A DNA stretch of 64,000 nt from Nocardioides carbamazepini (GCF_024614185.1 NZ_JAHTLF010000013.1:364870-428869), one strand, 5' to 3'; shown: positions 7,857 through 17,613, counted from the stretch's first letter. Made by a program: numbers and translations. Notes: generated by a model from the sequence alone, not told the origin.

Positions 7857-9314
7857 ATGGAGCAGACCACCTCGCTGTCGGCCGCACGGCTCGCCACGCT
7901 CGTCGAGGGCTTCGACCGCTCCCCCGCCTACGCCGGCCTCGCCGACGCACTGCGCGAGCTGGTCGGGGACGGCCGGATCGGCTACGGCACCCGCCTGCCG
8001 AGCGAGCGCGACCTGACCGCCGCACTCGGCGTCTCGCGCACCACGGTCACCCGGGCCTACGCCGTGCTGCGCGACTCCGCCTACGCCGAGGCGCGGCAGG
8101 GAGCCGGGACGTTCACCCGCCTGCCCGGGGGACGGATCCGGGCCCTGGACCGGGCACTGTGGCCGAGCGACGTCGGCAACGGCGTGATCGACCTCGTCTG
8201 CGCGGCGGCCACCGCTCCCCCGGGCATCGCGGCCGTCTACGCCGAGGCCGCGGCCGACCTGCCCGCCCACCTCGGGGGCCACGGCTACTTCCCCGCCGGG
8301 ATGCCGGACCTGCAGAAGGCCATCGCCGCGACGTACGACGCCCGCGGGCTCCCGACCGCACCTGAGCAGATCATCGTCACCCCCGGGGCGCTGGCCGCCA
8401 CCGCGGTGGTCGGCAGCGCGCTGGCCGGCCCACGCGACCGGGTGCTGATGGAGTCGCCGACGTACCCCAACGCCGTGCAGGCGCTGCGCACGGGCGGCGG
8501 CCGGCTCACCACCATCGCGCTCGACCCGTCCGGCTGGGACCTCGACGCCGTCGGCGCCACCCTCGCCCGACGGCGGCCGCGACTGGTCCAGCTGATGCCG
8601 GACTTCCACAACCCCACCGGGCTGGTGATGCCCGAGCCGGACCGGGAGCGCTACGCCGAGCTCCTCGCCCGTCACGACGCCATCGCGGTGGTCGACGAGG
8701 CCCACTACCTGCTGTCACTCGATGACGATGCCCGCGCCGGGACGCCGCTCGCCGCGCTGGCGCGGGACGCGGTGTGCGTCGGGAGCGCCAGCAAGAGCAT
8801 CTGGGGCGGGCTCCGGCTGGGCTGGATCCGCGCGCCACACGCCCTGGTCGACCGGCTCACCCGCGCCCGGGTCGGTCTCGACCTCGGGGTGCCCGTGCTG
8901 GAGCAGCTGGTGCTGACCCGGCTGCTGACCGGCGACCTCGACGCCGTCGTCCGCGGTCAGCGGGCGCGGCTGCGCGAGCAGCGCGACGCCATGACCGCCG
9001 CGCTGGCCGAGCACCTGCCCACCTGGGGGTTCCGGATGCCCGGCGGCGGGATGGTGCTGTGGTGTCACCTGCCTGCCACCGGCGCCACCGCGCTGTCCTC
9101 CGAGGCCGAGCGGCACGGCGTACTCCTCGCTCCGGGCCCGTCCTTCGCCCCCGAGGGCGGCCTCGACCGCTACGTCCGGCTGCCCTACGCGAGCGCGGCG
9201 CCGGAGCTGGTCGAGGCGGTGCGCCGGATCGCGGCAGCGTGGGCCGTGGTCACCTCCGGGCGGGCCGGGGTGGCAAGTACCGCGTCGGGCGCCGAGCCTT
9301 TCCTGGTGGCCTGA
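7857..9314 (+). CDS. yczR: MocR-type regulator (GntR HTH + aminotransferase-like domain)
   Basis: Encodes about 485 residues. A GntR winged helix-turn-helix occupies about residues 20-85 ('LPSERDLTAALGVSRTTVTR'), and a fold-type I aminotransferase-like domain fills the rest. The PLP-binding lysine is visible in 'SASKSIWGGLRLGW' (about residue 312), and the aspartate/tyrosine pocket motifs 'DFHNPTG' and 'VDEAHY' are intact. MocR proteins use PLP or amino-acid adducts as effectors rather than catalysing transamination. Being divergent from yczE it is the expected YczR regulator of that gene and of itself. ATG 7857 is taken as start; ATG 7848 in the same frame is possible but falls inside the candidate operator. 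Confidence 0.9.
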   Translation: MEQTTSLSAARLATLVEGFDRSPAYAGLADALRELVGDGRIGYGTRLPSERDLTAALGVSRTTVTRAYAVLRDSAYAEARQGAGTFTRLPGGRIRALDRALWPSDVGNGVIDLVCAAATAPPGIAAVYAEAAADLPAHLGGHGYFPAGMPDLQKAIAATYDARGLPTAPEQIIVTPGALAATAVVGSALAGPRDRVLMESPTYPNAVQALRTGGGRLTTIALDPSGWDLDAVGATLARRRPRLVQLMPDFHNPTGLVMPEPDRERYAELLARHDAIAVVDEAHYLLSLDDDARAGTPLAALARDAVCVGSASKSIWGGLRLGWIRAPHALVDRLTRARVGLDLGVPVLEQLVLTRLLTGDLDAVVRGQRARLREQRDAMTAALAEHLPTWGFRMPGGGMVLWCHLPATGATALSSEAERHGVLLAPGPSFAPEGGLDRYVRLPYASAAPELVEAVRRIAAAWAVVTSGRAGVASTASGAEPFLVA

Positions 9315-9321
9315 CCCCGGT

Positions 9322-9465
9322 CCGTTGAGTCGTCACCTCTGACCCGTTGAGTCGTCACCTCTGACCCGTTGAGTGGTCACTTCTGCCACACCGGGGAAAC
9401 GACTCGGGGCCGTGAGCGACAGAACTGACGACTCGACAGGTCAGAACCGACGACTCAACGTCAGA
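9322..9465. repeat. Cluster of 22-base direct and inverted repeats between convergent genes
   Basis: Three tandem 22-base units begin at 9322, 9344 and 9366; the first two are identical (core GTTGAGTCGTCACCTCTGAC) and the third differs at a few positions. Two inverted copies (core GACGACTCAAC or GACGACTCGAC) follow around 9427-9440 and 9449-9462, the last touching the serA stop codon. Transcripts from either side could fold into long hairpins, so a bidirectional terminator role is plausible for this convergent junction. There are no uniform spacers, so it is not a CRISPR array. Confidence 0.8.
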
Positions 9466-11059
9466 CGAGATCAACCGCGCGGATCGAGGTGGCCTCGATG
9501 GCCGACTCGATCTGGGCGAGGGTGTCGGCGGGGATGGCGGAGTCGACGGAGAGCGCGACGAGGGCGTCGCCGCCCTTGGTCTCGCGGGACACCTGCATGC
9601 CGGCGATGTTGACCCGCGCCTCACCGAGGATCTGGCCGACGGTGCCGACCATGCCGGGACGGTCGACGTACGTGAAGAACGCGAGGTGCTCCGTGGGCTC
9701 GATGTCGACGATGTAGCCGTTGACCTCGACCAGCCGCTCCTTCTGGGCGATGCCGACGAGGGTGCCGCTCACGGACACCTGGGTGCCGTCGGCGAGCGTG
9801 CCGCGCAGCGTGATCAGGTTGCGGTGGTCGCCGCTCTCACCGTCCAGGACGAGGCGTACGGCGATGCCGCGCTCGGCCGCGAGCAGCGGGGCGTTGACAT
9901 AGGAGACCTGGTCCTCGACGACGCCGCTGAAGACGCCCTTGAGCGCGGCGAGCTCGAGCACCTTCACGTCGTGGTCGGCGATCTCGCCGCGGACCTCGAC
10001 GTCGAGCTGCTGGGCGACCTCGCCGGCGACGGCGGTGAAGATCTGGCCGAGCTTCTCGGTCAGCGGGATGCCGGGGCGCACGTCCTCGGCGATCACGCCG
10101 CCCTGGACGTTGACGGCGTCGGGCACCAGCTCACCGGAGAGGGCGAGCCGGACCGACCTGGCGACGGCGATGCCGGCCTTCTCCTGGGCCTCGTCCGTGG
10201 AGGCGCCGAGGTGCGGCGTGGCGACGACGTTCTCGAGCTCGAAGAGCGGGCTGTCGGTGCAGGGCTCCTTCGCGAACACGTCGAGGCCGGCGGCCGCGAT
10301 CCGGCCGGTCTTGAGGGCGTCGTAGAGGGCGTCCTCGTCGACGATGCCGCCGCGCGCGGCGTTGACGAGGACCAGCGACGGCTTGGCCTTCGCGAGCGCG
10401 TCGGCGTCGATCAGGCCCACGGTCTCGGCGGTCTTGGGGAGGTGGACGGACATGAAGTCCGACTCGGCCATGAGCGTGTCCAGGTCGACGAGGCGGACGC
10501 CGACCTGGGCAGCGCGACCGGCCTGGACGTAGGGGTCGTAGGCGATGACGTTCATGCCGAACGCGGCCAGGCGCTGGGCGACGAGCACGCCGATCCGGCC
10601 CAGGCCGACGATGCCGACCGTCTTCTCGAACAGCTCGATGCCGGTGTACTTCGACCGCTTCCACTCCCCGTTGCGCAGGGCGGCGTGGGCCGGCGAGACG
10701 TGGCGGGCGGCCGCGAGCATCAGCGCGACGGCGAGCTCGGCGGCCGAGATGATGTTGGACGTCGGCGCGTTGACGACCATCACGCCGGACTGGGTGGCCG
10801 CCTTCACGTCCACGTTGTCGAGGCCGACGCCCGCGCGCGCCACGACCTTGAGCCGCTTGGCGACGGCGAGCGCCTCCGCGTCGACCTTGGTCGCGGAGCG
10901 GACCAGGATCGCGTCCACGTCCGCGATGGCGGGCAGCAGCTCGGCCCGGTCGGCGCCGTTGCAGTGACGGATCTCGAAGTCCGGACCGAGCGCCTCGACG
11001 GTGGCGGGGCTCAGCTCTTCGGCGATGAGGACGACGGGGCGTGCGGTCGTGGCAGTCAC
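9461..11059 (-). CDS. serA: D-3-phosphoglycerate dehydrogenase
   Basis: Oxidises 3-phosphoglycerate to 3-phosphohydroxypyruvate, the first step of serine synthesis, in the cytosol. The 532-residue length matches the long actinobacterial form: substrate- and NAD-binding domains with the dinucleotide motif 'GLGRIG' (about 149-154) and the signature 'LVNAARGGIVDEDALYDAL', an intervening ASB domain, and a C-terminal ACT domain ('FFTYVDRPGMVGTVGQILGE') that mediates serine feedback in related enzymes. The GTG at 11059 is chosen because AAGGA lies 7 bases upstream and the protein then begins 'TATTARPVVLIAEE'. The stop lies at the edge of the 9322-9465 repeat cluster. Confidence 0.96.
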   Translation of the reverse strand: MTATTARPVVLIAEELSPATVEALGPDFEIRHCNGADRAELLPAIADVDAILVRSATKVDAEALAVAKRLKVVARAGVGLDNVDVKAATQSGVMVVNAPTSNIISAAELAVALMLAAARHVSPAHAALRNGEWKRSKYTGIELFEKTVGIVGLGRIGVLVAQRLAAFGMNVIAYDPYVQAGRAAQVGVRLVDLDTLMAESDFMSVHLPKTAETVGLIDADALAKAKPSLVLVNAARGGIVDEDALYDALKTGRIAAAGLDVFAKEPCTDSPLFELENVVATPHLGASTDEAQEKAGIAVARSVRLALSGELVPDAVNVQGGVIAEDVRPGIPLTEKLGQIFTAVAGEVAQQLDVEVRGEIADHDVKVLELAALKGVFSGVVEDQVSYVNAPLLAAERGIAVRLVLDGESGDHRNLITLRGTLADGTQVSVSGTLVGIAQKERLVEVNGYIVDIEPTEHLAFFTYVDRPGMVGTVGQILGEARVNIAGMQVSRETKGGDALVALSVDSAIPADTLAQIESAIEATSIRAVDLV

Positions 11060-11201
11060 AGCGGGGTCCTTCGCAGGAAGTGCGGATCGAGAGGGGTGCA
11101 CGGCGCTGTGCGGGCGCCGTCAGCCTACTCCCACCCGCCAGGGGCCCGCAGGCATGTCCGCACCCGCGCTGGCACCACGCCCGCGCGCCGGAGGGTCGGT
11201 C

Positions 11202-12470
11202 TCAGGCGTCGAAGAGCGCCTGGCCGACGTACTCCCCCTCGCCGACCCCGGGAGGCACGGCGAAGAGTGCCTGGCCGGTGAACCGCAGGTACTCCATGAG
11301 GGCGTCGGACTTCGACATCGCCCGCTGCAGCGGGATGAAGTGGGTGCGCGGATCGCGGAGATAGGCGATGAAGAACAGGCCGGCGTCGAGACCGCCGACG
11401 TCGTTGCTGCCGTCGACGAAGTTGTAGCCGCGGCGCAGGATGCGCACGCCGTCGTTGAGCTCGGGGTGCACCACGCGCACGTGGGCGTCGACCGGGATGA
11501 TCGGGCCGGCACTGCCCGCCATCGCGAAGTCGGGCTCGGTGAACTCCTCGCCGCCCGACAGGGGGGCGCCGGCGCCCTTGGTGCGGCCGATGAACTGCTC
11601 CTGGGCCTCCAGTGACTGCCGGTCCCAGACCTCGATCGTCATGTTGATCCGCCGGGTGACGAGGTAGGAGCCGCCGGCGAGCCAGGCCGCCTTCGCGTCG
11701 TCGGCCGCGTCGACCCACACATGGGTGTCGAGCGCACCGGCCTCCTCGGCCATGATGTTGGCGGTGCCGTCCTTGAAGCCGAAGAGGTTGCGCGGCGTGG
11801 ACTGGCTGGTCGACGTGGTCGACGTCCGGCCGAAGCCGAGCTGGGACCACCGAACGGCCGTCGTACCGAACCCGATCCGGACCAGGTTGCGGATCGCGTG
11901 CACGGCGACCTGCGGGTCGTCGGCGCAGGCCTGGATGCAGATGTCGCCGTCGCTGCGCGCCGGGTCGAGGACGTCGGCGGAGAACCGCGGCAGCCGTTCG
12001 AGGGCCTCGGGACGTCGGTCGCCGATGCCGAACCTGTCGTTGCCGTCGGCGTCCACGAACAGGCCGGGACCGAAGCCGAAGGTGATGGTGAGCCTGCTGG
12101 GCGGCAGGTCGAGCGCCTCGCCCGTGTCGTCCGGTGGTGCGTTGCCGGGACCGTCGACCGCGCCGACCGGCCCGGCGTCGCCGCCCCGGGTCATCCGCTC
12201 CGCCGCCTCCGTCCACGCCCTCAGCAGGGCGACGAGCTGGTCGCGGTCGTCGGTGGTGACGTCGAGCGCCACGAAGTGCAGCCGGTCCTGGGCGGGCGTG
12301 ACGATGCCTGCCTGCCGCTCACCGTGGAACGGGTACGACGCCGCGGGGGCGTCGCCCTTCGCCGGGTCGGGCGCGGCGAGGCGACCGGCCGCGAAGGCGC
12401 CGGCCACCCCGGCGGCGGCAGCGCCACCACCGAGGAGACCGCGCCTGCTGACGCGGGAGCTCCCGGTCAG
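11202..12470 (-). CDS. efeB: EfeB, Tat-exported Dyp-type heme peroxidase
   Basis: Encodes about 422 residues, the usual EfeB size. It begins with a twin-arginine signal ('[14 protein letters not shown]') and contains the Dyp-peroxidase motif 'GFKDGTANIM' and the C-terminal family stretch 'RRGYNFVDG...AGLFFIAYLRDP'. EfeB acts outside the cytosol on heme or ferrous iron and works with EfeU and EfeO in iron uptake. No ATG, GTG or TTG is available just ahead of the Tat signal. The best start is CTG at 12470, overlapping the efeO stop as CTGA with GGTGA 4 bases upstream. The next conventional in-frame start (GTG within 'GVAGAF') would remove the twin arginines. Confidence 0.9.
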   Translation of the reverse strand: MTGSSRVSRRGLLGGGAAAAGVAGAFAAGRLAAPDPAKGDAPAASYPFHGERQAGIVTPAQDRLHFVALDVTTDDRDQLVALLRAWTEAAERMTRGGDAGPVGAVDGPGNAPPDDTGEALDLPPSRLTITFGFGPGLFVDADGNDRFGIGDRRPEALERLPRFSADVLDPARSDGDICIQACADDPQVAVHAIRNLVRIGFGTTAVRWSQLGFGRTSTTSTSQSTPRNLFGFKDGTANIMAEEAGALDTHVWVDAADDAKAAWLAGGSYLVTRRINMTIEVWDRQSLEAQEQFIGRTKGAGAPLSGGEEFTEPDFAMAGSAGPIIPVDAHVRVVHPELNDGVRILRRGYNFVDGSNDVGGLDAGLFFIAYLRDPRTHFIPLQRAMSKSDALMEYLRFTGQALFAVPPGVGEGEYVGQALFDA

Positions 12471-13663
12471 GAGGTCACCGCCGCGGTGAGCTTCGAGAGC
12501 GGCTCGGACAGCGCGTTGACGGCGTCGGTCATCTTCTTGGTGTCGTCCTTCGTGAGCTCGGTGTAGAGCACGAAGCCGTCGCCGTCGCGGTACTCGTCGA
12601 GCAGCGCCTGCAGCGCGTCGAACTTGGCGGTCAGCTCCTCGGCCAGGGCCGCGTCCTTGCTCTCCAGCAGCCCCTGCACACCCTCGTAGGCGACCCGGGC
12701 ACCGTCGACATTGGCCTGGAAGTCCCACAGGTCGGTGTGCGACCAGGCCTCCTCCTCGCCGGTGATCTTGCCGTTGGCCACCTCCTCGAGCAGGCCGATG
12801 GAGCCGTTGGCGATCGCGTCGATCGGGTAGCTCAGCGCGTCGGGGCCGGTGGCCTGGATCCGCTGGTCGAGCTCGGTGGTGTTGGCGAGCAGGTCGTCGG
12901 CGTACGTCGTGCGCTCGGCCGGCGTCAGGGCGGTGTAGCCCTTCGCGTCCTGCGGCCACAGGTCCTTCTCGATCCGGTGCCAGCCGGTCCACTCCTCACC
13001 GGCGGCGAAGTCGACGTCGGCCTCGCGGGCGTCCGTCTTCGGGTCGAGGTCACCGAACGACTCGGCGACGGTCTCGATCCGCTCCCAGTGCTCACGCGCC
13101 TTGGGGTAGAGCGCGCGGGCCTGGTCGTCGGCGTTCCCGGCCTTGTAGAGCTCGACGAACTCGCGGGTCTTCACCAGCAGCTGGGCCGACTGGTCCTGGA
13201 CGTAGGCGCGGTAGTTGTTCTGCGCCTGGTCGATGAGCTCCTGGTCCGAGGCGCTCACCTCCTGCGCGTCGGCGGAGTGGGTCACGGTGAACGCGGCGCG
13301 GATGCCCTCACCCACCATCCCCGGCTTGCAGGCGGTGAAGTACTCGCCCTCCGGGGCGTTCACCGTCAGCTTCTTGGTCAGGTTGGGGCCGATGTTCTCG
13401 ACCTCACCGACGATCCGCAGCCCGTCGCTGCCGAGCAGGTAGAACTCGGTGACGTCCGAGCCGGAGTTGGTGACGCTGAAGGTCAGCGTGCCGGCGGGCG
13501 CCGTACCGGCCGACAGCTCGCACGCGTCCGCGCTCGAGCTGACGGTGAGCGCGCGGGCGTCGCCGCCCTTCTCGTCGCCGTCGCTGGAGGCGTTCTCGGT
13601 GCAGGCGGCGAGCGCCGGGACGACGGCCAGGGCCGCCACGGAGGCGAGCAGGGTCTTGCGCAT
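12467..13663 (-). CDS. efeO: EfeO, iron-binding lipoprotein (cupredoxin + M75 domains)
   Basis: Encodes 398 residues with a lipobox 'ALAAC' (Cys about 21), so the protein is lipid-anchored outside the membrane. Residues about 35-125 form an EfeO-type cupredoxin domain ('ACKPGMVGEGIRAAF'), and the rest is a helical M75/imelysin-like domain with the conserved metal-site phrase 'GWHRIEKDLWP' (HxxE). EfeO binds iron and delivers it to the EfeU permease. It sits between efeU (3-base gap) and efeB (4-base overlap), the standard efeUOB order, so all three should be co-transcribed from the iron-box promoter upstream of efeU. Confidence 0.95.
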   Translation of the reverse strand: MRKTLLASVAALAVVPALAACTENASSDGDEKGGDARALTVSSSADACELSAGTAPAGTLTFSVTNSGSDVTEFYLLGSDGLRIVGEVENIGPNLTKKLTVNAPEGEYFTACKPGMVGEGIRAAFTVTHSADAQEVSASDQELIDQAQNNYRAYVQDQSAQLLVKTREFVELYKAGNADDQARALYPKAREHWERIETVAESFGDLDPKTDAREADVDFAAGEEWTGWHRIEKDLWPQDAKGYTALTPAERTTYADDLLANTTELDQRIQATGPDALSYPIDAIANGSIGLLEEVANGKITGEEEAWSHTDLWDFQANVDGARVAYEGVQGLLESKDAALAEELTAKFDALQALLDEYRDGDGFVLYTELTKDDTKKMTDAVNALSEPLSKLTAAVTS

Positions 13664-13666
13664 GGA

Positions 13667-14521
13667 TCAGTGCTCCTGAGACTGGAGGGCGGGTCGGAAG
13701 ATGCGAGTACGGAAGAGGAAGAGCGCACCCACCGGGACGACGTACAGGACCCAGGCGAGGGCCTCGAGCTTCGTCGTGGCGGGCGAGAAGTTGAAGATGC
13801 CCTTGAGCAGGGTGCCGTACCACGACGACGGCGGGATCACGTCGGAGACGTCGAACGCGAGGTTGTGCAGGCCCGGCAGGATGCCGGCCTCCTGCAGGTC
13901 GTGGATGCCGTAGGCGAGCACTCCCCCGGCGACGAGGATCAGGAAGGCGCCGGTCCAGGTGAAGAAGACCGTCAGGTTGAGTCGGATCGCGCCGCGGTAG
14001 ATGAGATAGCCGAGCGCGACGGCGACCAGGATGCCGAGCGACGCGCCCAGGAGCGGCTCCCAGGTCGGGGTCACGGAACCGATCGTGTCGCGGGTGCCGG
14101 CCTGGGTGGCCGCCCAGAGGAAGAGCGCGGTCTCGAGCCCCTCACGGCCGACGGCGAGCATCGCGACGACGACCAGCGACCAGCGGCCGGCGTCGGCGGC
14201 CCGGTCGATCTGGCCGCGCAGCTCGGCACCTAGGCCTCGCGCCGCGGTCGACATCCAGAAGATCATCCACGTCACGAAGGCGACGGCGACGAGGGACAGG
14301 GTCCCGCCGATCGCCTCCTGCGCCTCGAAGGTCAGGCCGCGGGGGCCGAAGGTCAGCGCGGCGCCGAACCCGAGCGACACGGCCACGGCCAGGGCGACGC
14401 CCGTCCAGATCCGCGGCAGCAGCTCCCGGCGCTCCGACTTCACGAGATAGGCCACCAGGATGCTGACGACCAGCGCGGCCTCGAGGCCTTCGCGCAGTCC
14501 GATCAGGAAGTTGGCGAGCAC
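13667..14521 (-). CDS. efeU: EfeU, Ftr1-type iron permease
   Basis: Encodes 284 residues with seven predicted membrane helices. The Ftr1 iron-permease motif REGLE occurs twice, at the N-terminus ('GLREGLEAALVV') and in the fourth helix ('VGREGLETALFLW'), the glutamates being the proposed iron ligands. It moves iron across the cytoplasmic membrane with EfeO and EfeB. The start is GTG at 14521, 8 bases after a TACATT -10-like element, so the mRNA may be almost leaderless. A DtxR/IdeR-like box lies over the likely -35 region, so repression by iron is expected. Confidence 0.95.
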   Translation of the reverse strand: MLANFLIGLREGLEAALVVSILVAYLVKSERRELLPRIWTGVALAVAVSLGFGAALTFGPRGLTFEAQEAIGGTLSLVAVAFVTWMIFWMSTAARGLGAELRGQIDRAADAGRWSLVVVAMLAVGREGLETALFLWAATQAGTRDTIGSVTPTWEPLLGASLGILVAVALGYLIYRGAIRLNLTVFFTWTGAFLILVAGGVLAYGIHDLQEAGILPGLHNLAFDVSDVIPPSSWYGTLLKGIFNFSPATTKLEALAWVLYVVPVGALFLFRTRIFRPALQSQEH

Positions 14522-14529
14522 AAGCGGCC

Positions 14530-14565
14530 AATGTACGCCTGTTTGCTTAGCCTGGCCTCACCTGG
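14530..14565 (-). promoter_or_regulatory. efeUOB promoter with DtxR/IdeR-like iron box
   Basis: A 19-base element at 14547-14565 (plus strand TTAGCCTGGCCTCACCTGG) closely resembles the DtxR/IdeR operator TTAGGTTAGSCTAACCTAA. On the minus strand a TACATT -10-like hexamer is at 14535-14530, so the box covers the expected -35 region of efeU. Iron-loaded IdeR/DtxR would block transcription. The regulator gene is not in this window. Confidence 0.7.
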
Positions 14566-14640
14566 TTGCACATGACCTGGATCACACAGGCGGACTAGGC
14601 TGGCGGCAGGGAATCGACGAGCGCGCGAAGGAGCCAGACC

Positions 14641-15093
14641 ATGCGGGTTTTCACGACGTTCGAGGAGCTGACCGAGGCAGCCGGCACCGAGCTCGGGACC
14701 AGCGACTGGGTCACCGTCGACCAACGCCGGGTCAACCAGTTCGCCGACGCGACGGGCGACCACCAGTGGATCCACGTCGACCTCGAGCGCGCCAAGGAGG
14801 GCCCGTTCGGCGGCACCATCGCCCACGGCTACCTCACCCTCTCGCTGGTGCCGTGGCTCGGCAGCCAGGTCTTCACGCTGCGCACCCCGGGCGCCAAGCT
14901 CAACTACGGCGTCAACAAGGTCCGCTTCCCCGCGCCGCTGCTGGTCGGCAAGCGGATCCGGCTGCACGTCACCTTGGGCGAGGTCGTCGACATCGCCAGC
15001 GGCAAGCAGCTCACGGTGCGCCACACCGTCGAGATCGAGGACGAGGAGAAGCCGGCCTGCGTGGCCGAGACGGTCGTCCTGCTGCTGCCGTAG
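14641..15093 (+). CDS. MaoC-family (R)-specific enoyl-CoA hydratase
   Basis: Encodes 150 residues of the single hot-dog-domain MaoC type. The hydratase motif is present: 'FADATGDHQWIHVD' supplies the catalytic Asp and His, followed by 'GPFGGTIAHGYLTLSL'. Such enzymes hydrate trans-2-enoyl-CoA to (R)-3-hydroxyacyl-CoA or related acyl thioesters in fatty-acid or polyketide metabolism. A strong AAGGAG ribosome site ends 9 bases before the ATG. It is divergent from efeUOB and stands alone, so the specific substrate cannot be told from context. Confidence 0.92.
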   Translation: MRVFTTFEELTEAAGTELGTSDWVTVDQRRVNQFADATGDHQWIHVDLERAKEGPFGGTIAHGYLTLSLVPWLGSQVFTLRTPGAKLNYGVNKVRFPAPLLVGKRIRLHVTLGEVVDIASGKQLTVRHTVEIEDEEKPACVAETVVLLLP

Positions 15094-15102
15094 GCATCGC
15101 GG

Positions 15103-15747
15103 TCAGGCGGGCTCGCGTGACTCCCAGGCCTGGGTGAGCGCCTGCTCGAACAGTTCGGTCGGCTGCGCCCCGGAGATGCCGAAGCGGCCGTCGACGACGA
15201 AGAACGGCACACCGGTCGAGCCGTACGCCCGCGCCTGCGCGACATCGGCCATCACCTCGTCACGGAACTCGTCGCTGCCGAGCACCTCCGCGACACGGGT
15301 GGCGTCGAGACCGGCCGCAGCCGCCGCGCGGCGCAGCACGTCGTGGTCGCCGAGCGACTCGCCGCGGGTGAAGTACGCCGCCAGCACCTCCTCCAGCAGC
15401 GCGTGCTGGCTCCCCTCCGCCCGGGCCAGGTGCAGCAGGCGGTGGGCGCTCAGGGTGCGGGCGTGGAGGGCGTCGGCATGGGAGAAGTGCAGGCCCTTCG
15501 CGGCGGCGACCTCGTCCGCCTGCGCCATCATCGCCCGCGTGGCGGCCTCATCGGCACCGAGCTTGCGGCCCAGCACCTGCACCGTGGACTCGGTGCCGAC
15601 CTCGGGGGCGAACGGGTCGAGCTCGTAGGAGCGATAGATCACCTCGACCTCGTCGCGGTGATCGAAGGAGGCGAGCGCCTTCTCCAGTCGGCGCTTGCCG
15701 ATGTAGCACCACGGACACACGACGTCGGCCCAGATCTCGATACGCAC
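15103..15747 (-). CDS. FrnE-like DsbA-family thiol oxidoreductase
   Basis: Encodes 214 residues with a thioredoxin fold split by a helical insertion. The active-site motif is CPWC at about residues 11-14 ('WADVVCPWCYIGKRRLE'), and the cis-proline region is 'GSTGVPFFVVDGRFGISGAQ', both characteristic of the FrnE subgroup of DsbA. There is no signal peptide, so unlike periplasmic DsbA it is cytosolic. FrnE proteins are linked to oxidative-stress tolerance and disulfide chemistry. It converges with the MaoC gene, with 9 bases between stops. Confidence 0.92.
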   Translation of the reverse strand: MRIEIWADVVCPWCYIGKRRLEKALASFDHRDEVEVIYRSYELDPFAPEVGTESTVQVLGRKLGADEAATRAMMAQADEVAAAKGLHFSHADALHARTLSAHRLLHLARAEGSQHALLEEVLAAYFTRGESLGDHDVLRRAAAAAGLDATRVAEVLGSDEFRDEVMADVAQARAYGSTGVPFFVVDGRFGISGAQPTELFEQALTQAWESREPA

Positions 15748-15780
15748 GACCGGCCCAACGCGGCGTACCCCTGATTGCTT

Positions 15781-15832
15781 CCCCTAGGGGCAGCCGGGGT
15801 GACCTCAGGGAAGGGTCAAGGGATCTGCCCGA
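15781..15832 (+). promoter_or_regulatory. Possible operator/promoter region of the ABC transporter operon
   Basis: The gap before the ABC genes holds a perfect 10-base palindrome CCCCTAGGGG (15781-15790) and, 10 bases on, an inverted pair TGACC...GGGTCA (15800-15818). Such dyads ahead of a drug-type exporter may bind a local regulator, but no regulator gene adjoins and no clear -10/-35 pair was identified. Confidence 0.3.
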
Positions 15833-15868
15833 AGCGGCGGAGGGCACCGCGGCGACAGGCTTCGGGTC

Positions 15869-16791
<923 letters not shown>

Positions 16792-16795
<4 letters not shown>

Positions 16796-17610
16796 CCGCC
16801 ACCACCGTCGACGCCGTCCAGGACGTCGCTCCCCCCGCCGCCCGGACCCGCCCGGCCCCGGCCCCCACGCCCTTCCGGCGGGTCCTGCGCGTCGAGCTGC
16901 GCAAGATGTTCGACACCCGGTCCGGCTTCTGGCTGATGGCCAGCATCGTCATCACCTCGGTGATCGCGACCGGGCTCACCATCATCCTCGGCGACCGCGA
17001 CACGCTCACCTTCGAGGCCTTCGCCGCAGCGATCGGCTCCCCCATGTCGATCATCCTCCCGATCATCGGGGTGCTCGCGGTGACCAGCGAGTGGAGCCAG
17101 CGCACGGCGCTGACGACCTTCACCCTCGTCCCCCACCGCAGCCGCGTGCTCGGCGCCAAGCTGGTCAACACCCTCGCCATCGGCGCGGTCTCCATGGTCG
17201 TCGCCCTGGGCGTCGGCGCCCTCGGCAACCTGCTCACCGCCACGATCAGCGGCGTGGACACGCAGTGGGACATCAGCCTCAGCGCCTTCCTTCAGATCGT
17301 GCTGGCCAACGAGCTCGGCATGCTGCTCGGCTTCGCGCTCGGCCTGCTGTTCCGCAGCTCCCCCGCCGCGATCGTCGGCTACTTCGTGATGAACCTGGTG
17401 CTGCCGGGCCTGTCCGGCGCACTCGGCGCGGCCCAGCAGTGGTGGGCCGACAACTCCGGCTGGTTCGACCCCAACGAGTCGCGCTTCCTGCTCTTCGACG
17501 GCGGCCTCGGCGGCCAGGAGTGGGCCCAGCTGGCCGTCACCTCGGCCCTGTGGATCGCGCTGCCACTGCTCATCGGGATGCGGATGGTGCTCCGCTCCGA
17601 GGTCAAGTAG
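16792..17610 (+). CDS. ABC-2-type transporter permease
   Basis: Encodes 272 residues. A Pro/Ala-rich cytosolic N-terminus (about 1-45) is followed by six predicted membrane helices. The layout and the 'LRVELRKMFDTRSGFWLM' entry into helix 1 are typical of ABC-2 permeases paired with short ATP-binding subunits. It is translationally coupled to the ATPase (4-base overlap). Together they should form a homodimeric exporter of unknown substrate; resistance to membrane-active compounds is a common role for the family. Confidence 0.9.
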
Positions 17611-17613
17611 CCC

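Noticed and set aside
9322..9465. CRISPR-like tandem repeats
   Set aside because: Units abut without spacers, two copies are inverted and no cas genes are present.
12471..12992. Extension of efeB upstream to 12992
   Set aside because: That part is the out-of-frame shadow of efeO and would place the Tat signal in mid-protein.
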